Counted from the stretch's first letter, positions 1 through 8,808 are shown. The stretch is DNA of 64,000 nucleotides from an uncultured Eubacteriales bacterium (GCA_900314355.1 OMUY01000021.1:29352-93351); one strand, 5' to 3'. Numbers and translations: made by a program. Notes: generated by a model not told the origin, from the letters alone.

Positions 1-2
1 TT

Positions 3-125
3 CTGATACTTCGCGAGGGGAATGAAATATCTGCTTTAACGACTGTTATATCAATAATTCTTGTGGCAGCCGGCATTATATCGGTAAATATGAAAACAAG
101 AAAACAAAAGACGAAAAATATCTGA
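3..125 (+). CDS. C-terminal end of a membrane transporter subunit, probably an ABC permease (partial)
   Basis: An open frame enters from the left edge and ends at TGA 123-125, giving about 40 residues. They form one hydrophobic segment of roughly 18 residues (ALTTVISIILVAAGIISV) followed by a short basic Lys/Arg-rich tail. The residues just before it (LREGNEISALTT) resemble the last helix of spermidine/putrescine-type permeases (PotC family), where a GxxxEINALxT motif precedes the final membrane segment. The family call is inference from a short tail; any polytopic membrane protein with a cytoplasmic C-terminus remains possible. A strong hairpin follows directly and fits the end of a transcription unit. 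Confidence 0.45.
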   Translation: MILREGNEISALTTVISIILVAAGIISVNMKTRKQKTKNI

Positions 126-138
126 AAAAATTAAAAAA

Positions 139-170
139 AAGACCGTCCAAAAAAGGGCGGTCTTATTTAA
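139..170. terminator. Bidirectional intrinsic terminator
   Basis: A stem of about 10 base pairs (AAGACCGTCC at 139-148 with GGGCGGTCTT at 155-164, one G-T wobble) has A-rich sequence on one side and T-rich on the other. It sits between the convergent ends of the partial plus-strand permease and the minus-strand glucanase and can serve both. Confidence 0.75.
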
Positions 171-173
171 TTG

Positions 174-1607
174 TCAAGATTTTTTAAACGTGAAAAAATT
201 TTTCAGAAAATTTCTGATTCTGTTGAATAAATCGATAAACAAAGCTCTGAACATTTTTAATGTAGCTTGAGATGTTCCGCCGGGAACTGCCGCCAATTCA
301 GAGACGCTGTAATAGCCGTCAGTATATTTTACGACATGGTCGGCAAACGGAGTTTTAGCCCATTTTCCGCTGTCCGTTCTTAGACATGATCCGAATTTTT
401 CCATCAATTTCTCGTAGCTGTCATTGTCGGGATCAACATTTTTGATTTCATCAGACCCGTAAATCCACCAGTCGGAAGTTTTGGCTCCGCCGCCTGTGCC
501 TTTATAACTCCACGTAGTCCATGACGCATCCTCCAAATTGTAAAGGGAAAGAACGTAATCGAAAGTCGCATTATTGAATGGGAAAAATTCGCCTATATAA
601 AGTGGACAATTATAATTTGAGTTCAAGCAGATGTTCATATTGTTTCGGAATGCGAAATTCGTTTTATCATAAAAATGAGGCTGATAAACGACATTAGTCC
701 ATCCGTATTTATCGGGTCCGCAGACATGTCTTGTAGTCCAGACAGCTTCCATCGTGATGATGTGGTCAGGGTCAACGGTTCTGACATCTTGATAAAGTGT
801 ATTCATATAGGCGTTAAATTCATCGTGTTTATTGAGTACGCCTTTATCTGTGCCGAGACTTTCATTTAAAAGATCATACATGGCAACGGCAGGCTCTCCC
901 TTGTAGTGCGCCGCCAACACTTTCCAAAATTCCTCGACAACTTTCTGATTCTTTTTGGCTTCATCGGTATCGTCCCAAAATGTACAAGAATGTTTTCTGC
1001 CGCTGTGGTCATATTCATTCTGATATCCGGGAGCTCCGTGGAGGTCAATTATCAAATAAATGCCGTATTTATGACACATATTTACGACCCAGTCAAGCTG
1101 TGAAAAATCTATATTTCCGTTTTCGTCCCTGAACCAAGTGCCATTTTCATCGGATTGAAAATTTCTGTACCATATAGGAAGTCTGATGACATTCATTCCG
1201 AGCGCCTTGACGTTTGCAAAATCGACCTCTGTAATCCAGTTTGAGCGGTATGTTTTCATAAGCTCGTGTGTTTTCTCAACTCCGAACCTTGAGACGAGTT
1301 TATCAAGCATTACGTCCTCGCCTTCGCTTTCGTTAAGAGGCGTCATCCAGCTTTCCATCAGACCCCAGCCACCGAAGTTAGTACCTCTGAGAGTTACTTT
1401 CCTTCCGTCTTTTGTATACAAAGACATTCCTTCGGTGTGAAGAAAATCATCGTCGGTAAACGATTTGTATGACACTTCAACGCCTTCGCTTGTCAAAGCC
1501 GTGCCTGTTTCTGACTCATCCGCAAACGACGAAAAAGGCAGAACAGATAAACACATTACAACAGCAAGAAAAACGGAAATAACTTTAATTGTTTTTTTCT
1601 CAGCCAT
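174..1607 (-). CDS. Secreted glycoside hydrolase family 5 (beta-glucanase/cellulase-like)
   Basis: 477 residues. The GTG/ATG codons further upstream are less likely starts because ATG 1607 has a GGAAGGA ribosome site about 9 bases before it. Residues 1-30 form a signal peptide (Lys-rich start, hydrophobic core, alanine near the cleavage point). The body is a GH5 TIM barrel: a TLRGTNFGGW segment near the start, DLHGAPGxQN in the middle, the catalytic acid/base in LLNES (about E249) and the nucleophile in YIGEF (about E340). The DLHGAPG block resembles exo-1,3-beta-glucanase-type GH5 members, so the substrate may be a beta-glucan; this is inference. The last 30 residues are an amphipathic hydrophobic-basic tail of unclear role. 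It has its own promoter. Confidence 0.9.
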   Translation of the reverse strand: MAEKKTIKVISVFLAVVMCLSVLPFSSFADESETGTALTSEGVEVSYKSFTDDDFLHTEGMSLYTKDGRKVTLRGTNFGGWGLMESWMTPLNESEGEDVMLDKLVSRFGVEKTHELMKTYRSNWITEVDFANVKALGMNVIRLPIWYRNFQSDENGTWFRDENGNIDFSQLDWVVNMCHKYGIYLIIDLHGAPGYQNEYDHSGRKHSCTFWDDTDEAKKNQKVVEEFWKVLAAHYKGEPAVAMYDLLNESLGTDKGVLNKHDEFNAYMNTLYQDVRTVDPDHIITMEAVWTTRHVCGPDKYGWTNVVYQPHFYDKTNFAFRNNMNICLNSNYNCPLYIGEFFPFNNATFDYVLSLYNLEDASWTTWSYKGTGGGAKTSDWWIYGSDEIKNVDPDNDSYEKLMEKFGSCLRTDSGKWAKTPFADHVVKYTDGYYSVSELAAVPGGTSQATLKMFRALFIDLFNRIRNFLKNFFTFKKS

Positions 1608-1647
1608 TTTTTTAAATCCTTCCATAAAAATATTTTTTATTATATAT

Positions 1648-1676
1648 ATTTTACAATATTTCAATGGGTTTTTCAA
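1648..1676 (-). promoter_or_regulatory. SigA-type promoter for the GH5 gene
   Basis: On the minus strand TTGAAA (1671-1676), a 17-base spacer and TAAAAT (1648-1653), about 40 bases upstream of the chosen start codon. Confidence 0.6.
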
Positions 1677-1756
1677 TAAAAATATAAAAATAAAGAAAAC
1701 TATACCAAATCGAAAATAACATAAGGGTATTAAATAAAATTTTCCTTATAAGGCGA

Positions 1757-2488
1757 TCAGATATACATGCCTCCGTTTACTCCGATAACCTGACCTGTGA
1801 TATATGACGCTTTATCAGAAAGAAGAAAAGCCGCGGTTTCGGCGACCTCATCGGGATTTCCAAGACGGCCGAGCGGAATTTCATCACAAAGATTTTTCTT
1901 ATCTTCATCAGAAAAAATTTTCATCATATCTGTATCTATACATCCGGGGCATATGCAGTTAATCCTTATTCCGGATGGTCCCGCTTCCTTTGCAAGCGCT
2001 TTAGTAAGTCCTATCACACCGGCTTTTGAAGCTGAATAATGAACTTCGCACGATCCGCCTGTCTGTCCCCAAATCGACGAGATATTGACAACAGCGCCGC
2101 ATTTATTTGCAACCATCAGTCTCTCTTCTTCTCTCAAAACATTGAAAACGCCGGATAAATTTACATCTATCATTCTGCGCCAGTCATCGTCTGTAATATC
2201 CGTAAAAAGTTTTTGTTCGCTTATTCCGGCGTTATTCACAAAATAGAGCGGGACGGGAGTTAATGTCTCAAGATAAGAAAACATTTTTCTTACCTCATCG
2301 GGCTTTGAAACGTCGCACTTATATAACTTAACGTCATATCCCTGCGACAAAAGCTCCGAGGAGAGAGCCTTTGCCCTCTCTTCGGAGCGATTATAGTTGA
2401 TGATAACGGAATATCCTTCCTCACAGAGCTTTTTTACAGAAGCGCTTCCTATTCCTGCGGAACCCCCCGTTACAAGAGCGCTTTTCAT
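1757..2488 (-). CDS. Short-chain dehydrogenase/reductase, EF-P 5-aminopentanone reductase (YmfI)-like
   Basis: 243 residues, Rossmann-fold SDR. Seen: nucleotide-binding TGGSAGIG at residues 7-14, NNAG in the middle, and catalytic Ser138, Tyr151 and Lys155 in the YxxxK arrangement. It resembles FabG, but the SSIWG...SCEV block before the active Tyr and the LFTDIT block after NNAG recall YmfI, which reduces the 5-aminopentanone modification on elongation factor P. That assignment is pattern memory, and a FabG-type ketoacyl reductase is the alternative. ATG 2488 overlaps the stop of the lipoprotein gene by one base (TGATG), so translation is probably coupled. A TTG one codon upstream is a less likely start. 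Confidence 0.8.
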   Translation of the reverse strand: MKSALVTGGSAGIGSASVKKLCEEGYSVIINYNRSEERAKALSSELLSQGYDVKLYKCDVSKPDEVRKMFSYLETLTPVPLYFVNNAGISEQKLFTDITDDDWRRMIDVNLSGVFNVLREEERLMVANKCGAVVNISSIWGQTGGSCEVHYSASKAGVIGLTKALAKEAGPSGIRINCICPGCIDTDMMKIFSDEDKKNLCDEIPLGRLGNPDEVAETAAFLLSDKASYITGQVIGVNGGMYI

Positions 2489-3324
2489 CAATCGGCGCCT
2501 ATGGATTTAGCCATTGTGGATACGAACGAAGAAATTGAAGACGTCTGATTGTATCCCTTTAATGTAAGCATGTCGGAAGGAATGGTATCGGATACTGAAT
2601 TAAACGCAATCTGCATCGTAAGTTTGCCGTTGGAGTCATATGAATCAGCCTCAATAAGCTTATCCCCTACAGAGTAAAGCATTGTATATCCGCCGTCTTT
2701 GCTTTCGACTCTGACGCCTTTTCCGGCTTGTCCGTTAATGGTAACGTCTGTTTCTTTGGCATTTGACATATCCTGAGCGACCTCGTTCCCGGATATAGAG
2801 GAAATGTCCGAAAGAGAGTTGGTATCCATTCCGAGAGCGGTGAGCAGTGATGCTGAAATCTTCATATAATTTTTATTTTTTGTATCAAGTATATATGACT
2901 CACTGTCAAGAACCAAGAGAGACAAAGAAATACCTGAAACAGTTATATTTGCCTGAAGATTTTTGCCGTCGCACGCGAGAACGGTCGGCATTCCTTCTTC
3001 GTCGTTTGTATAGATAACGGCGTCAATATAAAATTTTCCGCTTGTGAATATCTGCGCTTCTTTTCCAAGAGTCGTAACCTTGCCTTCCGACGCTCCGTTT
3101 TCAGAGCCTATTTTTATATCGCTCGCCTTGCCGTAGCCTGTTTCAATCTTAATATTGTCGGACGCGTCAACTTTTGCAACGGCGCCGTTGTTGATAGAAA
3201 CATTTTCGTCTCCGGTTGTCAACTCGTTTACGGTGCCGCCCTTGCTGTCTTTGGAGCCGCACGCAGAAAATGCGAAAACGATAAGAAGGACGGAAAGAAG
3301 TAAGCAGATAATATTTTTGCACAT
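2488..3324 (-). CDS. Hypothetical lipoprotein
   Basis: 278 residues. A signal sequence ends in a lipobox (FSAC, Cys about residue 21) followed by a Gly/Ser-rich stretch, so it should be an extracytoplasmic lipid-anchored protein. The rest is predicted beta-rich. Its C-terminal part, with a Gly-Lys-Leu-Thr strand followed by PSDMLTLKGY, recalls LolA/LppX-type lipid-binding folds, but only at the level of general shape. Function unknown. It directly precedes and overlaps the SDR gene. A GGGTGA ribosome site precedes ATG 3324 by about 6 bases. Confidence 0.75.
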   Translation of the reverse strand: MCKNIICLLLSVLLIVFAFSACGSKDSKGGTVNELTTGDENVSINNGAVAKVDASDNIKIETGYGKASDIKIGSENGASEGKVTTLGKEAQIFTSGKFYIDAVIYTNDEEGMPTVLACDGKNLQANITVSGISLSLLVLDSESYILDTKNKNYMKISASLLTALGMDTNSLSDISSISGNEVAQDMSNAKETDVTINGQAGKGVRVESKDGGYTMLYSVGDKLIEADSYDSNGKLTMQIAFNSVSDTIPSDMLTLKGYNQTSSISSFVSTMAKSIGAD

Positions 3325-3406
3325 AATTTGTCACCCTTTAATCTTTCTGATAAGAATTTAGAAAAAACTTTCTTATAGTAAATTTTACTAAATATTTATA
3401 AAAAAA

Positions 3407-4315
3407 TCAAGATCCTGTTATGCCGTTTCCCGTTCCGGTCAAAGCTTTGTAAAACGCGGACTGCTTTTTCTTTTTCTTGGGCTTGTATTTCGGAGGATTT
3501 TCAAGTCTCATTCTGGCAGATTTTGATCTATTCAGGTAGCGGTAGACTCTGATAAACGGCTCGTTTAAATCGTCGTTCATCAAATTTACGACAGTTTTAT
3601 ATTCCTCGCTTGAATATTTATACGAGGCTAACATCGTGACGACTATAACATCCTGAGTTTCATTTGAACCGCCTGTAAATATTTCATTAAGTATGTTGAA
3701 AAGTTTTTTCAAAACTGCGGGATTATTTTCATGAATGGAGTTTTCAACGAGGGGATTTACATAATTCACAAAAAAGTCTTCGCAGAGAAATTCTCCGTAG
3801 TACTGCATGCTTTTCTTGTAATCATCTTTAAGAGACGGATAAATCGCGGCAAGACGGATCGCCAACGTCGCGGGGTCGTAGAGAAGCGAGCCTGATTTTA
3901 CCTGAGATTTTGTAACATTGGGCTGAACCTTGATGTTGCCGTTTTTCCTGGTGTTCTGTCTTTTGCCGAAATCGTCCCTCAAAACCTCTTCGATATCGTT
4001 GCAAGTGGATTTTACTTCTTTTTCATCAAAATCGCTTAGGTCAAGGAGAAAACTCGCATTCAGATTGTAATCCGAGTCATCTTCGCTTTTGGCGTCGGAC
4101 GAACCTATAAGGAGTCTGAGATTTTTTTCATTCAGAAGGAGTCTGACCTTTGCCTTTGAAGAGGAATACTCAAAATAGTGTTCCTTATTTCTTTCAAAGA
4201 CAGGAATATCTCCGTTTTTATATCCGTCGGGTTTTTCAAAATTGAATCCGAGTTCTGTAAAAACAGGATTCAGTTTTTCAAACATACATGAAAAGGCGTC
4301 GTTAATTTCTATCAT
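3407..4315 (-). CDS. Uncharacterised protein with a basic C-terminal tail
   Basis: 302 residues, cytoplasmic by composition, with no signal peptide or membrane segment. Residues 1-110 look like a mixed alpha/beta domain, a Lys/Asn-rich linker follows, then a mainly helical region, and the end carries a Lys cluster (KPKKKKK). I do not recognise a family. Its ATG follows the stop of the upstream FGGY kinase with no gap (TAAATG), so the two are almost certainly translated from one message. That is the only functional hint. Confidence 0.65.
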   Translation of the reverse strand: MIEINDAFSCMFEKLNPVFTELGFNFEKPDGYKNGDIPVFERNKEHYFEYSSSKAKVRLLLNEKNLRLLIGSSDAKSEDDSDYNLNASFLLDLSDFDEKEVKSTCNDIEEVLRDDFGKRQNTRKNGNIKVQPNVTKSQVKSGSLLYDPATLAIRLAAIYPSLKDDYKKSMQYYGEFLCEDFFVNYVNPLVENSIHENNPAVLKKLFNILNEIFTGGSNETQDVIVVTMLASYKYSSEEYKTVVNLMNDDLNEPFIRVYRYLNRSKSARMRLENPPKYKPKKKKKQSAFYKALTGTGNGITGS

Positions 4316-5923
4316 TTACACTTCTCCGTTCAACATTCTGAAGTTTTCTTTATTTGATTTGTAAAGGTTTTTGAATACCTTGTACTGCTTATCATAAACG
4401 GCTTTATTTTCGGAGTTGGGATAATAAGTATTTTTCACGGGGATTAATTTATTCGCCATAGATACCGACGGAATGATTTTCTTTCCTACTGCTATGAGTA
4501 CGGCAGCTCCTACGGCGCCTACGTCCTGAGGATTGTCGACGGTAACGACGACCTTGCCGGTGACGTCGGCGAGAATCTGACAAGTTACCCTCGAAAGAGC
4601 TCCGCCGCCTACGAATCTTATTGTATTTGAAGTTTTTACCTTCTTGTCCTCCGCCTCGATAAACCAGCGCATATGATAGCATACGCCCTCGAGAACGGAT
4701 CTGATAAGCTCGGATTTACCTGTTTCAAGAGAAATATTGAAGAACATTCCTCTCGCGTTGGGGTCTTCAAACGGACATCTGTTTCCGTGAAGCCAAGGAG
4801 TAAAGATAATTCCGTTAGATCCCGCCGGAACTTTATCGACAACATCGGACATATAGTCGTAAAGACTTGTATATGTTGATTCGTAGCTTTCCGCCACATG
4901 CTCTTTTTTGAGGTAAATTCCTATCTCGTCAAGGCAGAGATGATCTTTTACCCATTCAAGGCATTTGCCTGCTGTCTCAAGCTCAGCGAAATAATTATAT
5001 TTTCCGGGATCCGCGCCGACAACTCCGGCTATCATAGCCGTAGCGTCGACTACGCTTTTATCTATTACGGTGGAAACCCATCCTGATGTGCCGTTATAAA
5101 TATGAGTATCTCCGAGATTTGTCGCTCCTGCACCTACTCCGATAAGAGATGCGTCTCCGCCTCCGCCGTAAACAGGAGTTCCCGGTTTAAGTCCGAGTTC
5201 TTTCGCAGCAGAATCTTTTAGACCGCCGACTTCGTCGGTACACTCTACTATTCCGGGGAGATGATCGAAATTCACTCCGAGCATATCGGTCATTTCCTTT
5301 GAAAAACACCGCTTTCCTTTTCTGATGTCGTAAAGCTCTGTAGCGAATGCGGAATCGGGGGTCATAACGAACTTGCCCGTCATTCTGCAGATAAGATATT
5401 CCTTTACATCGAGCCATTTATAGACTTTTGCGAAAGTTTCGGGCTCGTTAGCCTGAACCCACTTATATTTCCAAACGGGATCTTTTACAGACGCGGCGAC
5501 AGCTCCGGTAATCTGGAGGGATTTCAAAAGCATTGACACGTTTGCTCCTGCCACCTGTACGCCATGTTGAAGAGTATCATGCAGTTCTTTTCTCGCACGC
5601 TGATCCATGTAACTCATAGCTCTTCTGACAGCGTTGCCGTCCTTATCCACAAGAACTACGCCCTGCATCTGCGAACAAAATGAAATTCCTTCAATCGCAT
5701 CGGCCTTAATTTTAGATTTTTTAAGCGCTTTTCCCGTAGTATGGCATATTGCCGACCACCATTCATCGGGATCCTGCTCGGCTCCTCCGTCAGGAAAAAC
5801 AAAAAGCTGATAGCCTTCCGAAGCGGAACCTATCTCTTTAATTGAATTTTCAGTCAACTCAAATACGCAGGTTTTTACGCCTGTAGTGCCGACATCATAA
5901 GTAATAACATATTTAGAACCCAT
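4316..5923 (-). CDS. FGGY-family carbohydrate kinase (xylulokinase-like)
   Basis: 535 residues, the usual size or slightly long for the family. Seen: an N-terminal phosphate-binding strand (YDVGTTGVK) near residue 9, SYMDQRA around residue 105, the second lobe with YNGTSGW and a C-terminal GGGALS block typical of FGGY_C (ATP site). It would phosphorylate a sugar or polyol such as xylulose, glycerol or gluconate. The substrate cannot be set from sequence alone, and no sugar isomerase is adjacent. A purine-rich GAGGGGA site precedes ATG 5923. It is followed without a gap by an unknown gene. Confidence 0.85.
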   Translation of the reverse strand: MGSKYVITYDVGTTGVKTCVFELTENSIKEIGSASEGYQLFVFPDGGAEQDPDEWWSAICHTTGKALKKSKIKADAIEGISFCSQMQGVVLVDKDGNAVRRAMSYMDQRARKELHDTLQHGVQVAGANVSMLLKSLQITGAVAASVKDPVWKYKWVQANEPETFAKVYKWLDVKEYLICRMTGKFVMTPDSAFATELYDIRKGKRCFSKEMTDMLGVNFDHLPGIVECTDEVGGLKDSAAKELGLKPGTPVYGGGGDASLIGVGAGATNLGDTHIYNGTSGWVSTVIDKSVVDATAMIAGVVGADPGKYNYFAELETAGKCLEWVKDHLCLDEIGIYLKKEHVAESYESTYTSLYDYMSDVVDKVPAGSNGIIFTPWLHGNRCPFEDPNARGMFFNISLETGKSELIRSVLEGVCYHMRWFIEAEDKKVKTSNTIRFVGGGALSRVTCQILADVTGKVVVTVDNPQDVGAVGAAVLIAVGKKIIPSVSMANKLIPVKNTYYPNSENKAVYDKQYKVFKNLYKSNKENFRMLNGEV

Positions 5924-5971
5924 AAAATCCCCTCGCGTAAAAATTTTCTTAATATTAAAAACTTTGTCTGA

Positions 5972-6571
5972 TTATACTTCAAATCTTCCTTCTATAGCCT
6001 TTGAAAGCGTCACTCCGTCGGCATACTGCACATCCGTACCCACAGAAAGACCAGACGCGAGTCTTGTAATTTTCAGTCCGAGCGGCTTGATAAGTTTTGT
6101 CAGATACATCGCGGTAGCCTCTCCCTCTACATCGGAGTCAGTAGCGAGTATTATCTCTTTTATACCGCCTTCGTTAACTCTTGCTAAAAGCTCTTTTACA
6201 GTCAAATCTTCGGGACCTATACCGTCAATCGGGGAAATTGCTCCGTGAAGCACATGGTATACTCCCTTGTATTCCCCTGTCTTTTCAACCGCCAATAAGC
6301 TCTGGGAATCTTCAACTACGCAGATGGTGGAATGGTCTCTGCTTTCGTCGGAGCAGATAGAGCATTTCTCATTTTCGGTAAGATTGCAGCATACCGAACA
6401 TCTGTGAATTTTTTCGCAAGCTTGACGAATAGTATCAGAAAATTCAAGCCCCTCTTCTTTAGGCAGATCGAGAACATAAAAAGCCATTCTCTGAGCAGTT
6501 TTTCTGCCGATTCCGGGCATTTTTTCAAATTGTTCGACAAGCTTCTGAAGAGCGGCGGCTCCGTACTGCAT
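5972..6571 (-). CDS. recR: Recombination mediator protein RecR
   Basis: 199 residues, the standard length. An N-terminal helix-hairpin-helix (MPGIGRKTAQR, about 18-28) is followed by a four-cysteine zinc finger (C58, C61, C70, C73) and a Toprim domain (about 81-170). With RecF/RecO it loads RecA onto gapped single-stranded DNA. The start codon overlaps the ybaB stop by one base (TAATG). The order dnaX-ybaB-recR is conserved widely in bacteria, which supports the call. Confidence 0.97.
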   Translation of the reverse strand: MQYGAAALQKLVEQFEKMPGIGRKTAQRMAFYVLDLPKEEGLEFSDTIRQACEKIHRCSVCCNLTENEKCSICSDESRDHSTICVVEDSQSLLAVEKTGEYKGVYHVLHGAISPIDGIGPEDLTVKELLARVNEGGIKEIILATDSDVEGEATAMYLTKLIKPLGLKITRLASGLSVGTDVQYADGVTLSKAIEGRFEV

Positions 6572-6921
6572 TAAATCAAACCGTCCAATCCGGGAATATT
6601 AATACCGCCTGTAGCTGAATTGACGGCGTTTTCCATAGCCTCATCGGCTTTTCTTACCGCCTCGTTGAAAGCGGCCGTTATCATATCTTCAAGCATCTCA
6701 ACGTCATCGGGATCTACAACTTCCCGACTTATCTTTACCGATTTGACCTCATGTTTGCCCGAAACGGTTATTTCAACCGCTCCGCCGCCTGCAGACGATG
6801 AAAAGTCGGTATTTTCAACCTCTTCCTGTTTTTTCTTCATCTCATCCTGCATAGCCTGAATCTGCGCCATCATCTGAGCCTGAGACTGTCTTGGCTGTTG
6901 ATTTGGAATTCTTGCTTTCAT
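6571..6921 (-). CDS. ybaB: YbaB/EbfC-family nucleoid-associated protein
   Basis: 116 residues with the compact YbaB alpha-beta-alpha layout: a Gln/Met-rich N-terminal helix, a central VEITVSGKHEVKSVKI strand pair, then DPDDVEMLEDMI and a C-terminal helix with an alanine-rich NEAVRKADEAM. The family forms dimers that bind DNA. It lies between dnaX and recR in the classic operon and overlaps recR by one base. Confidence 0.95.
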   Translation of the reverse strand: MKARIPNQQPRQSQAQMMAQIQAMQDEMKKKQEEVENTDFSSSAGGGAVEITVSGKHEVKSVKISREVVDPDDVEMLEDMITAAFNEAVRKADEAMENAVNSATGGINIPGLDGLI

Positions 6922-6948
6922 AAAATTTATATCTCCCTATATTATATT

Positions 6949-8808
6949 TTAACTTAAAATGATATTCATCTTTCTTCCGAATACATTTTCGGCTTCAGAT
7001 CGCATAGCTTTCATCTGCTCGTCTCCGCCTATCATTTCTATTTTAACAGGATTATCAAGATGAATATTTATATTATCTCCCGTAATTTTATGCGAAGACC
7101 CCATCAAAGCGAAACCGAAAGGTCCGTTTGACGCAACTAAATCCGATAAAAATTCATTGAAATGTTTCTCGTCGTCCGCGCTGTCGGAATTATTTTCATT
7201 TTCACTGTAAAATTCCGGCGCGTTTTCATTGACATCGTCATCAAATACAAGTCCGTTCTGATTGTTTTCATCATCAAATACAGTCGGGTCTTGCGAACTG
7301 TCATCAAAAACAGGCTCTTCTTCGTCAAATACCGGAGAGTCGTTATTTTCTTTCACATCGAAATTCGAGGAATCGTTCGTATCTTCATCGAAAATCGACT
7401 CTTCGTCCGATGATATGTTCTCGTTTTCGTCCGGAAAAAAATCGGAATCGCTTTCGTCATAATCGGCTGAATCGTCGTCAAAACTAATGCCGGACAAAAT
7501 TTCTTCTTTTGATTTCGTATCGTTACCGTTTTCGTTTTTTTTGTCGTTGTCGTTTTCCAAGACAGAAGAACGCGATTTAATACGAAGAGTTTTTTTATCT
7601 CTGACGGCTTCTTCTTTTTCAGACCGATTATTTATACCGTTAAACGAAACAGCGCCTTTTTCCAGTTCCGCAACCTCTTTTTCAAGAGCGGAAATTCTTT
7701 CTGCAAGAGCCGATATATCCGAATTTAATTCGGGAGAACATATTTTCAATACGGCAAGCTCGAGATCTACCCTTCTCGACTGAGAAGTATGAAGAACTGC
7801 CGATGTCTCCTGAAGAACATTAAGTATATACAAAAGACTTTCGGACGAAAAAGTGCTTGATAATTTTTTCAATTCTTCAAGTTCCTCGTCGGTGCAAGCG
7901 AGAATTTTTTCGGGTTCGTCGATAGTCTTGACAATAAAGAGATTTCTGAAATGTTCAATTAGCTCGGGACAGAGTTTTTCTGTGTCGCATGACTCGCTGT
8001 GAAGTTTATCAATAAGCTTTAAAGCTGAAGTTATATCTTTGTCCCTGAGATATTCGCTCATATTGAACAGATATGTTCTGTCCATCATTCCGGCAGATTT
8101 TGTGACGACGTCGACTGTTACATCTTCGCTTATAGAAATACATCTGTCGAGAAGCGAGAGCGCATCTCTCATTCCGCCGTCGGAAATTCTCGCGATAAGT
8201 CTCGCGGCGTTGTCGTGAAGATCGATATTTTCGTTTTTCGCTACAAATTCAAGCCTCGAAACTATCGACTCGACAGAAAGCCTGTTAAAATCAAAACGCT
8301 GGCATCTCGAAAGAATAGTAGCCGGAAGCTTCTGCACTTCCGTTGTCGCCAAAATAAAAATTACATGCTCCGGAGGCTCCTCGAGCGTTTTAAGCAAAGC
8401 GTTGAAAGCCTCAATGGAAAGCATGTGAACTTCGTCTATAATATAAACTCTGTATTTTGCCTGAGAAGGCTCGAACGCGGTTTCTTCCTTTAGAGCGCGT
8501 ATATCGTCAATTCCCCTGTTGGAAGCGGCATCGATTTCCACAACATCAAGAACGGAACCGTTGTCTATACCTTTGCATATGTCACATTCGTTGCACGGAT
8601 TGCCGTCCTTCGCATTGGGGCAATTTACTGCTTTGGCGAGAATTTTTGCGCAAGTCGTCTTTCCCACGCCTCTCGGACCCGTAAAAAGGTAAGCATGAGA
8701 AATACGACCCTCCTTTACCTCATTTTGAAGAGTCTTAGTTACATTTTCCTGACCGTAGACATCCGAAAATGTTCTCGGTCTCCATTTACGATACAGAACT
8801 CTGAACAT
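6949..8808 (-). CDS. dnaX: DNA polymerase III subunits tau/gamma (DnaX)
   Basis: 619 residues. The AAA+ clamp-loader ATPase has Walker A GPRGVGKT (44-51), a zinc module (C63, C72, C75, C78), Walker B with DEVHML (125-130) and an ILSRCQRF sensor region. Residues about 230-380 form the lid and collar domains. A long Asp/Glu/Asn/Ser-rich linker (about 400-570) contains repeated VFDD/E units before a short tau C-terminus. At codons 423-425 a run of eight A in GAC AAA AAA AAC could cause a -1 shift to a stop four codons later, giving a gamma-length product. It lies directly downstream of the SRP RNA gene and upstream of ybaB-recR. Confidence 0.97.
   Translation of the reverse strand: MFRVLYRKWRPRTFSDVYGQENVTKTLQNEVKEGRISHAYLFTGPRGVGKTTCAKILAKAVNCPNAKDGNPCNECDICKGIDNGSVLDVVEIDAASNRGIDDIRALKEETAFEPSQAKYRVYIIDEVHMLSIEAFNALLKTLEEPPEHVIFILATTEVQKLPATILSRCQRFDFNRLSVESIVSRLEFVAKNENIDLHDNAARLIARISDGGMRDALSLLDRCISISEDVTVDVVTKSAGMMDRTYLFNMSEYLRDKDITSALKLIDKLHSESCDTEKLCPELIEHFRNLFIVKTIDEPEKILACTDEELEELKKLSSTFSSESLLYILNVLQETSAVLHTSQSRRVDLELAVLKICSPELNSDISALAERISALEKEVAELEKGAVSFNGINNRSEKEEAVRDKKTLRIKSRSSVLENDNDKKNENGNDTKSKEEILSGISFDDDSADYDESDSDFFPDENENISSDEESIFDEDTNDSSNFDVKENNDSPVFDEEEPVFDDSSQDPTVFDDENNQNGLVFDDDVNENAPEFYSENENNSDSADDEKHFNEFLSDLVASNGPFGFALMGSSHKITGDNINIHLDNPVKIEMIGGDEQMKAMRSEAENVFGRKMNIILS
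7535..7542 (-). other. A8 slippery run in dnaX, possible gamma-producing frameshift site
   Basis: On the coding strand the frame reads GAC AAA AAA AAC GAA. This contains an A-AAA-AAC heptamer inside a run of eight A. A -1 slip, or one extra A added by the polymerase, leads to CGA AAA CGG TAA. The product would be about 428 residues, close to the 431 of E. coli gamma. I see no convincing downstream stem-loop and only a weak GGA-type upstream element. Confidence 0.4.

Noticed and set aside
1741-1756. CCTTATAAGG palindrome after the SDR gene as a terminator
   Set aside because: Stem too short and AT-rich, with a poor T-run.
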